Assembly: GCF_044360475.1 (NCBI RefSeq)
Contig: NZ_CP043494.1
Coordinates: forward strand, 9,114,001 to 9,178,000
DNA: 64,000 nucleotides
Direction of reading: 5' to 3'
Source: Archangium minus
Lineage (GTDB): Bacteria > Myxococcota > Myxococcia > Myxococcales > Myxococcaceae
This document shows, one piece after another, positions 1 through 8,069 of this stretch (the stretch's first letter is position 1; each line of letters begins with the position of its first letter). The notes below the pieces were generated by a model. It worked only from the letters and a program-made list of their open reading frames with translations, was not told the origin of the DNA and ran no database searches. The position numbers and the translations under genes were made by a program.

Positions 1-1481
1 TGCATGGCCGCCCGTAGATCGGCGGCCAGGGCCGGATCGTCGTCGGGGTCGTAGTTGTGTGATTGGAACCCGATGCCGTCAACCAGCTTGCCATAACCCA
101 GGCCGTTGATGTAGCGCACGAAGGCAATCATGTTGTCGAGTTTGTCAGCCGAACCGGCTTGGTCGATACCGAACTCGTTGATCCAGTTCTCGGCGCTGGG
201 ATCGATCTCCTTCACCTTGCGCAGCGCGTCGATGTAGATCTGCAGGCCGAACGCCTTGTACCAGACCGAGAGGTTGTTCTCGTCTTCGGCGCCACTGCGT
301 AGGCCGTAGGGTTCGTCGCTTTCGTACGAGAAGATCTCGTTCAGGGTGTCCCATTCGTGCACACTGCCCTTGTATCGCGTGACCAGGGTAGTGATGTGGT
401 CCATCAGCGCTTGCCGCAGCGCCGGGTAGTTGCGGGCGTCGTACAGGCTCCAGATCCACTGCGGCAGCGCCTCGTGCCACACCAGCGTGTGGCCGTGCAC
501 GCGCATGTTGTTCTTCGCCGCAAACGCCACCAGCGCATCGGCCTCGGCGAACGCGTACTGGTCAGGCTGTGGGTGGATGGCCTGGAACTTGAAGTGCATT
601 TCCGGCGTGATCATCGAGTAGTTCTCGGCCAGGACCTGGCCGTACTTCGCATCCGACAGCAGCGCGTCGGCGTTCGCGGCCGCGCCGATCCACAAAGGCT
701 TGGGCAGACCTTGCGCCAGCGAGCGCAGCGAGTCCGCAGGCGGGGTGTAGGCCCGCAGCATATCGGCGCCGTTGTCGGCGATCTGCGCGTCTTGCGCCTT
801 GATGCTGGTGATCGAGAAGCCGCCCCCCAATTCGGCGTCAGCGCCGAAATACAGCTTGCCCTTGCTGAACACCGGGTGGTTGTCGGATTCCTTAAAGCGG
901 CCGATCTCCTTGCCGTTGACACTGAAAATCAGCGCCGTTCCCTGCCGGTTAACGCCGAAGGTGACGCGCGGGCCCAGGCCTTGGGCGCTGAAGTCCTGCT
1001 TGATCATGTCGACCCACACCTGGGCCACGCCACGAGTCAGGCCCAGGCGCACGTTGCGACCATCGATGCGCCATTCGTCGTAGCCGATCGGCAGGCTGCC
1101 GTAAAGGTCGACGAAGGCGCCCTTGTCCGGATGGACGGCTGCGTCGACCTCGATCTCGACGGAGAAATTCGCCGTGAAATCGAGGCGCGGCCCCATCAGG
1201 TTGATCGGCGGATTCAGATACCACTTGCCGCTGGTCTTCGGGCGGATCTTGCGGTCGAGGGGAACGACCGTGAGGGTCTTGCCGTCCCAGCCCGTGCCCG
1301 AGAACTGGCTCCAGTTGTAAGGCGCTTGCAGCAACTCCACCTTCGCGGTGGCGGCATCGTTGACTCGGGTGAGCTTACGAGACTGGACCGCGGTCGAGTC
1401 AGCCGCGCTCCCCCCGCAAGCCGCCAGCGCCGCGCTTAGAAGGAACGCCAAACCCAGGGCTGGCAACAGTTTCATGGCCAT
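1..1481 (-). CDS. GH10 endo-1,4-beta-xylanase lipoprotein, partial (C-terminus beyond window)
   Basis: Hydrolyses internal beta-1,4 bonds of xylan; exported and probably lipid-anchored. The reading frame is open from 1481 to the window edge, about 493 codons. The N-terminus is a lipoprotein signal with lipobox LAAC (Cys22). Roughly residues 30-230 form a lamin-G-like/carbohydrate-binding region, and the GH10 barrel follows. Visible GH10 marks are HGHTLVWH near residue 327, the acid/base Glu in WDTLNE near residue 380 and the FQSH motif near the edge. The nucleophile Glu would lie outside the window. The start at 1481 is favoured by AAGGAG nine bases upstream; an ATG at 1475 is also possible. 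Family assignment is firm; xylan as substrate is inferred from the family. Confidence 0.85.
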   Translation of the reverse strand, partial: MAMKLLPALGLAFLLSAALAACGGSAADSTAVQSRKLTRVNDAATAKVELLQAPYNWSQFSGTGWDGKTLTVVPLDRKIRPKTSGKWYLNPPINLMGPRLDFTANFSVEIEVDAAVHPDKGAFVDLYGSLPIGYDEWRIDGRNVRLGLTRGVAQVWVDMIKQDFSAQGLGPRVTFGVNRQGTALIFSVNGKEIGRFKESDNHPVFSKGKLYFGADAELGGGFSITSIKAQDAQIADNGADMLRAYTPPADSLRSLAQGLPKPLWIGAAANADALLSDAKYGQVLAENYSMITPEMHFKFQAIHPQPDQYAFAEADALVAFAAKNNMRVHGHTLVWHEALPQWIWSLYDARNYPALRQALMDHITTLVTRYKGSVHEWDTLNEIFSYESDEPYGLRSGAEDENNLSVWYKAFGLQIYIDALRKVKEIDPSAENWINEFGIDQAGSADKLDNMIAFVRYINGLGYGKLVDGIGFQSHNYDPDDDPALAADLRAAM

Positions 1482-1843
1482 TGCAGGCATCTCCTTGTCG
1501 ATCTTGTTTCAGCCATCTTCACTTCCTCCACAGTTGCACATCATTCGCTGCTCGACCAGTCAGAATCGGGCGCACGCGGCGCCTCTCCTAATTCTTAAGG
1601 AGTCTTGAATTTAATGTAGGCGTACTCGAACCTTGAGCAGATGTCGTAGTCTGCCTTCTTCGATGTAGGGCGCCTTTGCCATTCGTTTTACGACCCTTAA
1701 GTGTTCTGTTCAGAGGCAGATATTGAACAGCGTGCGCAGAAGCGTTCCTATTGGCAAGCTAGCACGTGAGGTCCTTGGAAAGCCGGTCGCGCTATCCGTA
1801 CTGGAAACATGCCCCAGTTGAGATTGACAACGGCCGCAGCTAT
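1482..1843. other. Intergenic region without a gene
   Basis: About 360 bp, AT-richer than its surroundings, between the start of the GH10 gene and the stop of the GFA-family gene. It must hold the xylanase promoter. I see no convincing ORF, hairpin or RNA gene. Confidence 0.5.
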
Positions 1844-2245
1844 TCAAAGATGCCGCGTCTCGGCCGGCGCCGCATCCCAATCGTCATTGCGCCCGTCGAC
1901 GTACGTGATGGGCGCCTCCGCCAGCACCGCATCGTCCACGCCATCCAGGCAAGCCACGTTCACCGCATAAAAGGTCCCGCGGCGCGGCGAATCGCCGATG
2001 ACGAACGGGCGGATGCCGCACACGGTGCAAAACGGATGCTGCTCGCGCTTGCGGCCGAAGCGGTAGGTCGACAGCATCTCGCTGCCGGCCAGCAGGCGGA
2101 ACGCGGCGGGGGCGACGACGGCGCCCCAGAACCGGGTCTTGAAGCAGATCGAGCAGTTGCAGCGCGTCGTGCCCTGGCCGAGGTTGATGTCGGCTTGGAA
2201 TCGGATGCCTCCGCAGTGGCAACTTCCGTTGTAAGTACTCGTCAT
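1844..2245 (-). CDS. GFA-family (CENP-V/Gfa domain) zinc-binding protein
   Basis: A 133-residue protein of the GFA family, named after glutathione-dependent formaldehyde-activating enzyme; most members have no proven reaction. Zinc-ligand cysteines are in place: CHCGG near residues 10-14, CNCSIC near 30-35 and CTVCG near 73-77. The length covers the whole single-domain family. It stands alone, with a promoter region shared divergently with the subtilase-like gene to the right. The fold is clear from the Cys pattern; the substrate is unknown. Confidence 0.85.
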   Translation of the reverse strand: MTSTYNGSCHCGGIRFQADINLGQGTTRCNCSICFKTRFWGAVVAPAAFRLLAGSEMLSTYRFGRKREQHPFCTVCGIRPFVIGDSPRRGTFYAVNVACLDGVDDAVLAEAPITYVDGRNDDWDAAPAETRHL

Positions 2246-2345
2246 CGTTTAATTTTTCCCATGGGGAAGTATTGTCGTGGCAATATCTATAAATTGCCAC
2301 GTTTCAAGTAACAGATGGGGCAGTGTTTGAAATCAGGCAACGGCA

Positions 2346-3365
2346 GTGCCATCGTCATCACGCAATACACCCATGATCAAATCGTTTTTCCAGCTACGCT
2401 ACCTCGCGCTACGCGAAGCGCTCGCCTGCATCGGACTCGGCCTGCGCGACGTGCGCCATGGCGGCCTTTGGTGGCGCTCTTCCTTGTGCAGCATCGGAGC
2501 GCCCCAGTTCGCACCCAAAATAAATCCGGTCGAGCTAGCTTTCTATCCCTTCAATCCGAACGCTTTGGACCGCCTCGACCGATTCATCCAGAAGTATCGC
2601 CAGGAGGTCCGTGTCAGCTTGGAAGGCTACCGGAACCTTCTAGTCAAGCAGTATCGACACAAAACGAACAAGCATATTGTGCCGATTCTCTATTTTGTTG
2701 CGTTGTACGATGAATTGCTTGAGCGCAACCCGAGTGCCATTATCTCGTCGTCGTTCTTCACGACGGCGGACCCATTCAAAGTCTTCCCGAACTCGTTCAA
2801 GCCCCGAAGTGGGGCTTTGTTGTTCAGCGCAGCGCTCAACACACCCGGCGACGTCGAGGACACGCCCTACGAGCCGCAAAAGACCTTTTGGCAATTGCGG
2901 CATGACTACGGTGTCGTTCTTGTTGGCGGCACAGACACGAATGGAAAGGCGTTCGGGATGTCTTCGAGTAAGGGCGCGGGGCTGTCGTGTCTCGCTCGCG
3001 GAGCCGGTTATAAAGGTCGTTGTGTCACTGAAGACGAACACGGCGCGAGTTTCGCAACCCCAGCAGTCGCGTCAATGCTGTTGGTCGCGCGCTCCTTTTG
3101 GCGGCTCAACAATGAGCACGTCTCAGGGGTGGCGGCAAAACGGAGGCTGCTCCTTGCATCGCGGCCGTACCTTCAATTCAAGCAGTCCGCTGCAATGGGC
3201 AGCCCCCAGCCCGATAAGCTCTTCCTAAAGGGAGGATCCTATGCATTTTTCGAAGGGGCAGTCGGCCGTCGCGCTGCCACTCCTCAGAGGGTCGGTCACC
3301 TTACCAATCCGCCGACGGCGAAGACAACACGCGCCGGTTTAAGCGAGGTGAAATCACCGGCATAG
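2346..3365 (+). CDS. Subtilase-like (S8) protein, atypical and possibly frameshifted at its end
   Basis: The frame encodes up to 339 residues (ATG at 2346, or 2373 giving MIKSFF). The only clear peptidase signature is the catalytic-serine motif GASFATPAVA about two thirds along, which matches the subtilisin GTSxATP motif. It is preceded by a VLVGGTD strand as in subtilases. I cannot find convincing Asp and His catalytic motifs, so this may be an inactive or degenerate S8 domain. After about position 3280 the frame loses protein-like character, while another frame becomes convincing up to 3523. A frameshift, or the start of a second gene at 3241, is likely. Confidence 0.5.
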   Translation: MPSSSRNTPMIKSFFQLRYLALREALACIGLGLRDVRHGGLWWRSSLCSIGAPQFAPKINPVELAFYPFNPNALDRLDRFIQKYRQEVRVSLEGYRNLLVKQYRHKTNKHIVPILYFVALYDELLERNPSAIISSSFFTTADPFKVFPNSFKPRSGALLFSAALNTPGDVEDTPYEPQKTFWQLRHDYGVVLVGGTDTNGKAFGMSSSKGAGLSCLARGAGYKGRCVTEDEHGASFATPAVASMLLVARSFWRLNNEHVSGVAAKRRLLLASRPYLQFKQSAAMGSPQPDKLFLKGGSYAFFEGAVGRRAATPQRVGHLTNPPTAKTTRAGLSEVKSPA

Positions 3366-3523
3366 ACTTCCAGTCCGATTCGGACTTTCTCTTCTTCGAC
3401 GACATCCAGCGTTGGGTGCCAGCGAAGATTGTGTCTCTCAATCTGTCGTTTCAGCAAAACGGCGTGACCGTCCCATTCAATCGCGCCGCCTACCCAAACC
3501 TGGAGGGTCTTGTCGCGCCATGA
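3241..3523 (+). pseudogene. Small frameshifted gene, or displaced C-terminal tail of the subtilase-like gene
   Basis: An ATG at 3241 is preceded by GGGAGG and begins a frame (MHFSKGQSAVALPLLRG) that stops near 3340. From about 3300 the next frame is convincing, containing FKRGEITGIDFQSDSDF and ending NLEGLVAP at the TGA of 3521-3523. That stop overlaps the ATG of the next gene in an ATGA junction, typical of a translated operon. Read together this is a protein of about 94 residues broken by one frameshift. Alternatively it is the shifted end of the upstream protein. No family was recognised. Confidence 0.4.
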
Positions 3524-4365
3524 AGACGAACGTGTGGATGCTCGCCGCTATCGCGGTGCTTGGACTGAATCTCGGATGCAAGACAGCGTACAACAAGATT
3601 ACCGTCGAGAAACTCAAGGACGTGGTCGGCACCGATTATGACTCGTATCGCTGGTTCAGCTACCCAACCGACAATTTTGGTGTAGGGACGGCATACGCAT
3701 CAAAGGAGCGCTTCAAGAAGCAGGTGTCAATCTGCGACTCGGCGAATTGCTTCGGTGTGAGTCCGGCCTCCTTCGATGAATGGCTCGCGCTGAAAGGATT
3801 CGCGGGTGTTGGCAAGAATGGACCGACCATTACGCTCAGCGAGGAGGAGAAGACGAAGCTTAGTGCCGAACTGGATGGTCCGAAGGTTGCGCAATTGCTG
3901 AACCTCGGCGCGAACGTCAATTACACCAAAGGTGTCACCACCGAGGTCCGGCTGGGACGTGCATATCCGCGGCGTCTGCTTCTGCAGCCAACGCTCGACT
4001 ACATCAGTAAGCTCGACTCTTCGCAGCTGGTGAAGAAGGCATTCGACGCGGGAACGCTAATTCTGATCGCGAACGACCTCGTGATGGAGGGCCTGAGCGT
4101 CAATCTCTGCGTCGATAAGAGCATCAATCCGGAGCTGACTGCAAAGCTCGACAACAGCGTAGGCAAGATTATTGGCGCAAATGCTGCCGTGGCGATGAAG
4201 GTCGAGACGGCAACGACGGGTTGTTACACGCTCGCGGCACAGCAGCCCATCGTAGTTGCCGCTCTCGCCGTCGAGCAGCCAGCGGCTGGTGAGCTTTCGA
4301 CAAACCCAAACGACGAGTGGCAAGGGTGGACTCGGCATAAACTGCTCGACATCAAACTCGACTGA
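3520..4365 (+). CDS. Putative lipoprotein of unknown function
   Basis: A 281-residue protein with a lipoprotein signal (MKTNVWMLAAIAVLGLNLGC, lipid-anchored Cys20). The mature part has a few Cys pairs and no recognised domain. The start at 3520 is chosen because the signal begins there, GGAGG lies about a dozen bases upstream, and the ATG overlaps the TGA of the upstream frame. With the subtilase-like gene it forms an apparent operon, so it could be a chaperone, inhibitor or anchor for that protein; this is inference only. A MITE-like repeat starts 15 bp after its stop. Confidence 0.6.
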   Translation: MKTNVWMLAAIAVLGLNLGCKTAYNKITVEKLKDVVGTDYDSYRWFSYPTDNFGVGTAYASKERFKKQVSICDSANCFGVSPASFDEWLALKGFAGVGKNGPTITLSEEEKTKLSAELDGPKVAQLLNLGANVNYTKGVTTEVRLGRAYPRRLLLQPTLDYISKLDSSQLVKKAFDAGTLILIANDLVMEGLSVNLCVDKSINPELTAKLDNSVGKIIGANAAVAMKVETATTGCYTLAAQQPIVVAALAVEQPAAGELSTNPNDEWQGWTRHKLLDIKLD

Positions 4366-4380
4366 AGGCCCGGCTTTGGG

Positions 4381-4493
4381 CGTTAAAGGGCCCGCTCAGA
4401 ATTTACTGAGCCATGAGAGGCGCGCTCTCCCCCGGAAAATCGGCCTCGGAGCGCGAAAAGTGGCCAACTAATTTCCGGCAGGGCCCTTTAACG
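4381..4493. repeat. MITE-like element with 13-bp perfect terminal inverted repeats
   Basis: CGTTAAAGGGCCC at 4381-4393 is repeated in perfect inverse at 4481-4493, bounding 113 bp with no coding potential. The interior has a further hairpin (GCTCAG...CTGAGC at 4394-4411). This is the architecture of a miniature inverted-repeat element or a large RNA hairpin. No clear target-site duplication is visible at its edges. Confidence 0.5.
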
Positions 4494-4579
4494 GGACACC
4501 GGCCGCCTTCGCGAAGAGAGGGACGAGGCACAAGCCAAAGCGTGCCAATGTTAGTAGGATAAGGCGCGGCTTCTGGCCG

Positions 4580-5025
4580 AGCGTGAGGGGCCAGGCGGGC
4601 TCATGGGGGCCGCATGGCTGGAAACGGCCGGGAGCATCGCGTTTAAGGACCTTGTAGGGTTGCTGAGGGAGCAGCCAGCAAACGCGCTGCGGTTCGTTCG
4701 AGGCGGGAGCTACAGCTACACCGGCACGAACGAGAGCCCGGCAAGCGTGCCTGTGAGGCTGCACCTGTTAAACCCCGGCGCTGAGCCCTGAACACTACTG
4801 GCGGGGGCGGCGCTGGTGGACTCGACGGGGAAGCAGGTGGAGGTTGCCGCGTGGCAACAGGCGCCCATCCCCGCGAATGGCGCCGGTGCCGTCGTGGTGG
4901 GCGCACAGGGGGAGTCTGCGCAGCTCCGCTGCCCCTTTACTCTCAAGCTGTGGGAGGCAGGAGGGTCGCGCACCGACACCCTCGGGAATCTGACCTTCCC
5001 GGAGGGCAAAGCCAGGGGACAGTGA
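4580..5025 (+). pseudogene. Remnant of a DUF2381 (TIGR02268, Myxococcus paralogous family) gene
   Basis: Two stretches in the same frame, 4603-4791 and 4792-5025, read as the C-terminal half of a DUF2381 protein: RFVRGGSYSYTGTN, then NPGAEP, a TGA stop, then LAGAALVDSTGKQVEVAAW and VVVGAQGESA. Family members usually have Trp after the NPGxEP motif, so the TGA at 4789-4791 probably arose from TGG. The N-terminal half is missing or scrambled. The family is largely confined to myxobacteria and of unknown function, which makes this a useful taxonomic marker. Confidence 0.6.
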
Positions 5026-5189
5026 GTGCGTCGGCAGCCCTCGCCATGTTGCACGTATGTCGCAGGAGCCTGCGGAATGGGCCGGAACGGGGCGGGACAG
5101 GAGGGGACGCGGCGGGATACCGACTCCCAAGCTCTCCGGGCGGTTGCGAGGTAAGGGCGCGATTCTGCTGGAAGTTTCGCACCGCCCGG

Positions 5190-5218
5190 CGCGGCTTCGA
5201 TTCCCGCCGCCTCTACTA
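5190..5218 (+). other. tmRNA/tRNA 3'-end-like sequence, possible attachment-site scar
   Basis: GGCTTCGATTCCCGCCGCCT followed by CTACTA resembles the T-arm and acceptor end of bacterial tmRNA (TTCGATTCCCGCCGCCTCCACCA in many species). The T-stem has one mismatch, and no tRNA or tmRNA body lies upstream, where the DUF2381 remnant sits. Integrative elements that target ssrA duplicate exactly this 3' end, so it could be an att scar. It could also be chance. Confidence 0.25.
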
Positions 5219-5221
5219 GAG

Positions 5222-5300
5222 GCCAGGGCTGTGCGCCGGGCCGGTGGAGAGGCGGTGCAGCCCTCTTCAGGCACACGCCGGAGCCCCATGAGTTCCACCG
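5222..5300 (-). repeat. Short remnant related to the IS91-like copy at 33.2-33.5 kb
   Basis: The sequence CCAGGGCTGTGCGCCGGG and the following CAGCCCTCTTCAGGCACACG also occur near 33280-33320, where they lie just beyond a recognisable IS91-type transposase C-terminus. Read on the minus strand both copies give a VPEEGC...RRTALAS tail. This is a scar of the second IS91-like family in the window. Confidence 0.45.
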
Positions 5301-5317
5301 AAAGGTGGAGACCCAGG

Positions 5318-5893
5318 TCAGCGGGAGCTCAGTTCCTGAAGCTCCAGGAAGGGGAAGGAGGGGTTACGCGGATCGCGAAGCGAGTAGACCTTGCCCTCGA
5401 TCACCCATCTGCCGGCGTCGCAGCGCCACTCCGCATCCACAGCAATGGACGCAACGGAGAGGATCTGCTCGCGCACTGGCTCAGGAATACCGGTCTCCCT
5501 CGAAGCGGCTTCGAGGAGCCTGCTCACCTGCTCACGGTCATCCGTGGGGGTGGTGGGCGTGAAAATGGTCAGGAGCAACAGGGCCTCGCTCCGTCCCTCG
5601 GTCAGACCTTCCGCCGCGCGAATCGTCTCCTCCCAGCGCAAGGCATGCGGATGCCAATGCGCATCGTCCACCCAGCCCAGCTGCGCCTGCGCGGGCAGTC
5701 TCGGGTGCGCGAGGTAGAGCGTGCGCTCATACTTGCTGACCTCGAGCACCAGCGCCGGGCCCGGGCCCGGTGGCCCAATGCGCAGAGCCTCTTGCGGCAT
5801 GGCGCTCTCCTCGAGGCCTTCGCATCCCTCGACCATCCAGTACCAGCACCAGAAGTCCGGGCTCTTCAGCGCCTGCCGCCAGGTGACCGTCAT
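5318..5893 (-). CDS. Hypothetical protein
   Basis: A 191-residue protein with no signal peptide, an acidic Trp-rich N-terminus and a helical middle. It has a steady high-GC3 codon pattern on this strand, which supports real coding. I do not recognise the family. Size, isolation and position next to IS debris would suit an immunity or accessory protein, but nothing proves it. The ATG at 5893 directly abuts AGAAGG, which is too close for an ideal ribosome site, so the true start could be slightly downstream. Confidence 0.5.
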   Translation of the reverse strand: MTVTWRQALKSPDFWCWYWMVEGCEGLEESAMPQEALRIGPPGPGPALVLEVSKYERTLYLAHPRLPAQAQLGWVDDAHWHPHALRWEETIRAAEGLTEGRSEALLLLTIFTPTTPTDDREQVSRLLEAASRETGIPEPVREQILSVASIAVDAEWRCDAGRWVIEGKVYSLRDPRNPSFPFLELQELSSR

Positions 5894-6292
5894 CCTTCTG
5901 CTTCTCGCATATGTCGCTTCTGGCCGTCACTCCGTCCCCCTTCGCCAGCTCCCTCAAGCTGCCTCTCTCCTCAAGCGAGGGCGGCCAGGGCAGGGGTGTG
6001 CCCCAAAGGGGTTGCACCGTCCCGTGTACCGGCGCAGCGCGCGGCCTTGCTGGCCGCTGCCTCAAGCGCCACGCTCGCCTCCTCCGCTCCTGCTGCTTGG
6101 GGGAACGCCTTCATGGACATCTGGGACCGGGTAGAGCTCTGGGTCTCGCTCGACCGTGCCAACCTCAACCCCCCCCCCGAAGAAGGTGCACGGCAAGCGG
6201 CAAGCTCGTTGTCGTCGTCGACACGTGACGCGCTGGGCCACCTGGGGCAGGAGCGGGGGCGTGCTGCTCCCTGGTGGCAAACACCTGCCTCG
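5894..6292. other. Gap without a confident gene
   Basis: About 400 bp between two minus-strand genes. Short overlapping frames exist on both strands, but none has a start, ribosome site and recognisable content together. The stretch near 6062-6106 resembles the IS91-like repeats seen elsewhere (CCACGCTCGCCTCCTC motif, then TTGGGGG), so the region is probably scar tissue. Confidence 0.4.
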
Positions 6293-7189
6293 TTACTTCG
6301 GCATCGCCTGGCTCACCTCTTGGACGAACTGGGCATGTTGGACACTCATCGCCCCCATCCACTCCTTGGCCCGCTTCACGATCTCCGGGTCCGCCGTCTT
6401 CGGCGACCCGGAGTTGAAGGGAGGCGCTGGATCGTACTCCATCGCGAGCTGGCTCAGCTTCGCGACATCCTCTCCGACAAGCTTCGCCAGGAGAGTCAGT
6501 CCGAAGTCGATACCCGCCGTCACGCCCCCCCCCGACATGCGGTTGCGGTCCACGACGACCCGTGCGTCAACAGGCTTGGCCCCGAACAGGGGCAGGAGGT
6601 CGCGTGATGCCCAGTGGCTCGTTGCTTCGTACCCCTTGAGGAGCCCCGCCGCCCCGAGCACAATCGAGCCCGAGCACACGGAGGTGACGTACTTCGCCCG
6701 CGCACCGCGGTCCGCGATGAAGCGGAGCATCGCTTTGTCCTTGAGGACCAGAAAGGAGCCCCCACCGACGAACAGCACGTCGAGATCCTTGGGACACTCG
6801 TCGAATGTCGTGGTCGGCAGGATGGCGTTGCCCGTGTCCGCGATGATCGGGTCCTTCGTTTCGGCCACGAGGTACACCTGCGTCGCCGCGTTGAGGGCCG
6901 TCATGGGGCCGATCGTGTCGAGCAGGGTCATTCCGTTGTAGAGGACCATCGCGATCTCTGGCCTCCTCCCGCTGTGCATGGGCGGGTGATCGCCTGGCGG
7001 ACCGGAACCGACCTGCCCCGCCGGTATGGGCTGTCCGGTCCGCTGCCCCTGGGACGCGCAAGCCATGGAGGCCAAGGCTGGGAAGATCAAGGAGGTGGCG
7101 AGCAGGCCGCCGAACCGCCTCCGGTCCATTGCCTGCTCGGTCTTGGTGTCAAGCGAACCAACACAACCGTTGACTTCGTTCTCGTTCAT
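6293..7189 (-). CDS. DJ-1/PfpI family protein, exported by a Tat-type signal
   Basis: A 298-residue member of the DJ-1/PfpI class I glutamine amidotransferase-like superfamily, closest in layout to the isonitrile hydratase/GATase1 group. A twin-arginine signal (MDRRRFGGLLATSLIF) starts at about residue 21, and the domain begins EIAMVLYNGMTLLDTIGP. The nucleophile elbow is SVCSGS with the catalytic Cys. A DRNRMSGGG segment and a C-terminal helix follow. The exported location is inferred from the signal. The enzyme activity is uncertain because the superfamily holds hydratases, proteases, glyoxalases and regulators. An alternative start is the Met at residue 21 (position 7129), just before the signal. 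Confidence 0.8.
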   Translation of the reverse strand: MNENEVNGCVGSLDTKTEQAMDRRRFGGLLATSLIFPALASMACASQGQRTGQPIPAGQVGSGPPGDHPPMHSGRRPEIAMVLYNGMTLLDTIGPMTALNAATQVYLVAETKDPIIADTGNAILPTTTFDECPKDLDVLFVGGGSFLVLKDKAMLRFIADRGARAKYVTSVCSGSIVLGAAGLLKGYEATSHWASRDLLPLFGAKPVDARVVVDRNRMSGGGVTAGIDFGLTLLAKLVGEDVAKLSQLAMEYDPAPPFNSGSPKTADPEIVKRAKEWMGAMSVQHAQFVQEVSQAMPK

Positions 7190-7376
7190 GATGTCTTTCT
7201 TTTAGAAAGGAGAACACTTCACGCGAACATTCGCTTCCGTTGAGCGGCGATGGTGTCCGCTCCAGGTGTCTGCAATTACTCACGAAGGTTCCAAGGCCGC
7301 AAGCGGTCGAGCGGACAGTTTTCGACGGGTTCTGGCCACCCAGGACTCCCGGTGAGGACCTGAGCGCTCCTCTCAT

Positions 7377-7745
7377 TTAACTACGAGGCTTCCACCGCTC
7401 CCGCACGGCCCACAACGCCTCGCACGCGGCCACCGCCCCCAACTGCAACTGGACGTCCACCACGTCCGAGAGCTGCGTGCGCCCCAGGTTGATCTCCACC
7501 GTGGGGCGCTGGCTCGCCGCGGCCTCCAGCACTGGCGCGGTGATGTACGGGAAGAGGCTCGAGGTCCCGATGGAGAACACCAGGTCGAAGCCCCGGGTGA
7601 ACTCCCGCTCCATTACCGCCACCTTCCCCGGCGGCAGCAGCTCCTCGAAGAGCACCACCTCGGGCCGCACCACCGAGCCGCACTGGGGACAGGAGGGGCA
7701 CGGCGCGAGGTGCGCATAGTCATTCACCCGCTCGGTGAACTCGCA
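7377..7745 (-). pseudogene. Sir2-family NAD-dependent deacylase, C-terminal fragment
   Basis: Sir2 proteins remove acyl groups from lysine using NAD. Only the C-terminal half is left: the second zinc Cys pair (CPSCPQCG), VVRPEVVLFEE (family VRPxVVxFGE) and IGTSSLFPY before the VEIN strand. The N-terminal NAD-binding GAGxS motif and the catalytic His are missing. The frame joins directly to an IS3-transposase scrap at about 7745-7815, so the gene was cut by mobile-element activity. Not expected to be functional. Confidence 0.75.
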
Positions 7746-8058
7746 CCCCGGTCCGACACCTGCCGCGCGGACTCCGGGCGCCCTTGCCAGGCGTAGTAGG
7801 CCGAGCGCGACACGCCCAGCAGCGCGAGGGTCCCCCCAGGCCGCGTGGTGTTGAGGCTGACGCCTCCCCAGAGCCAAAAGGCCCAGTCACCTACCGCGCA
7901 CCCCATGCAAGCGCGGCCTGGGCAGTCGTGTACCTCAAGGGGCTGCGCGGCCTGTCCACCTGCTTGGCTCACTGCTCGGGCGGCCCCTGTCAGCGGTCCT
8001 CCTCGGCACCTGCGCTCCAGCCCTCACCCTCAACATGGCCTCCATCCCGCCTATACAC
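7746..8058 (-). mobile_element. Composite IS3/IS91-like remnant
   Basis: Positions 7746-7815 encode, on the minus strand, LALLGVSRSAYYAWQGRPES, matching the N-terminus of IS3-family OrfB transposases. From 7818 to 8058 the DNA is nearly identical, in inverse orientation, to the left part of the repeats at 9213 and 18162, which carry the 3' end of an IS91-type transposase gene. Its outer tip at 8050-8058 reads CCTATACAC, one base different from the other copies. Confidence 0.6.
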
Positions 8059-8069
8059 CGTTGTATGCG

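Noticed and set aside
357..1439. Long plus-strand frame over the xylanase gene
   Set aside because: It is the mirror of the GH10 coding frame in high-GC DNA: the minus strand shows a lipobox, GH10 motifs and a ribosome site, and the plus frame shows low-complexity Arg/Val/Gln without any motif.
5057..6607. 516-codon plus-strand frame
   Set aside because: It crosses two minus-strand genes and a repeat scar, has no domain, and is rich in Arg/Pro/Ala as antisense frames are.
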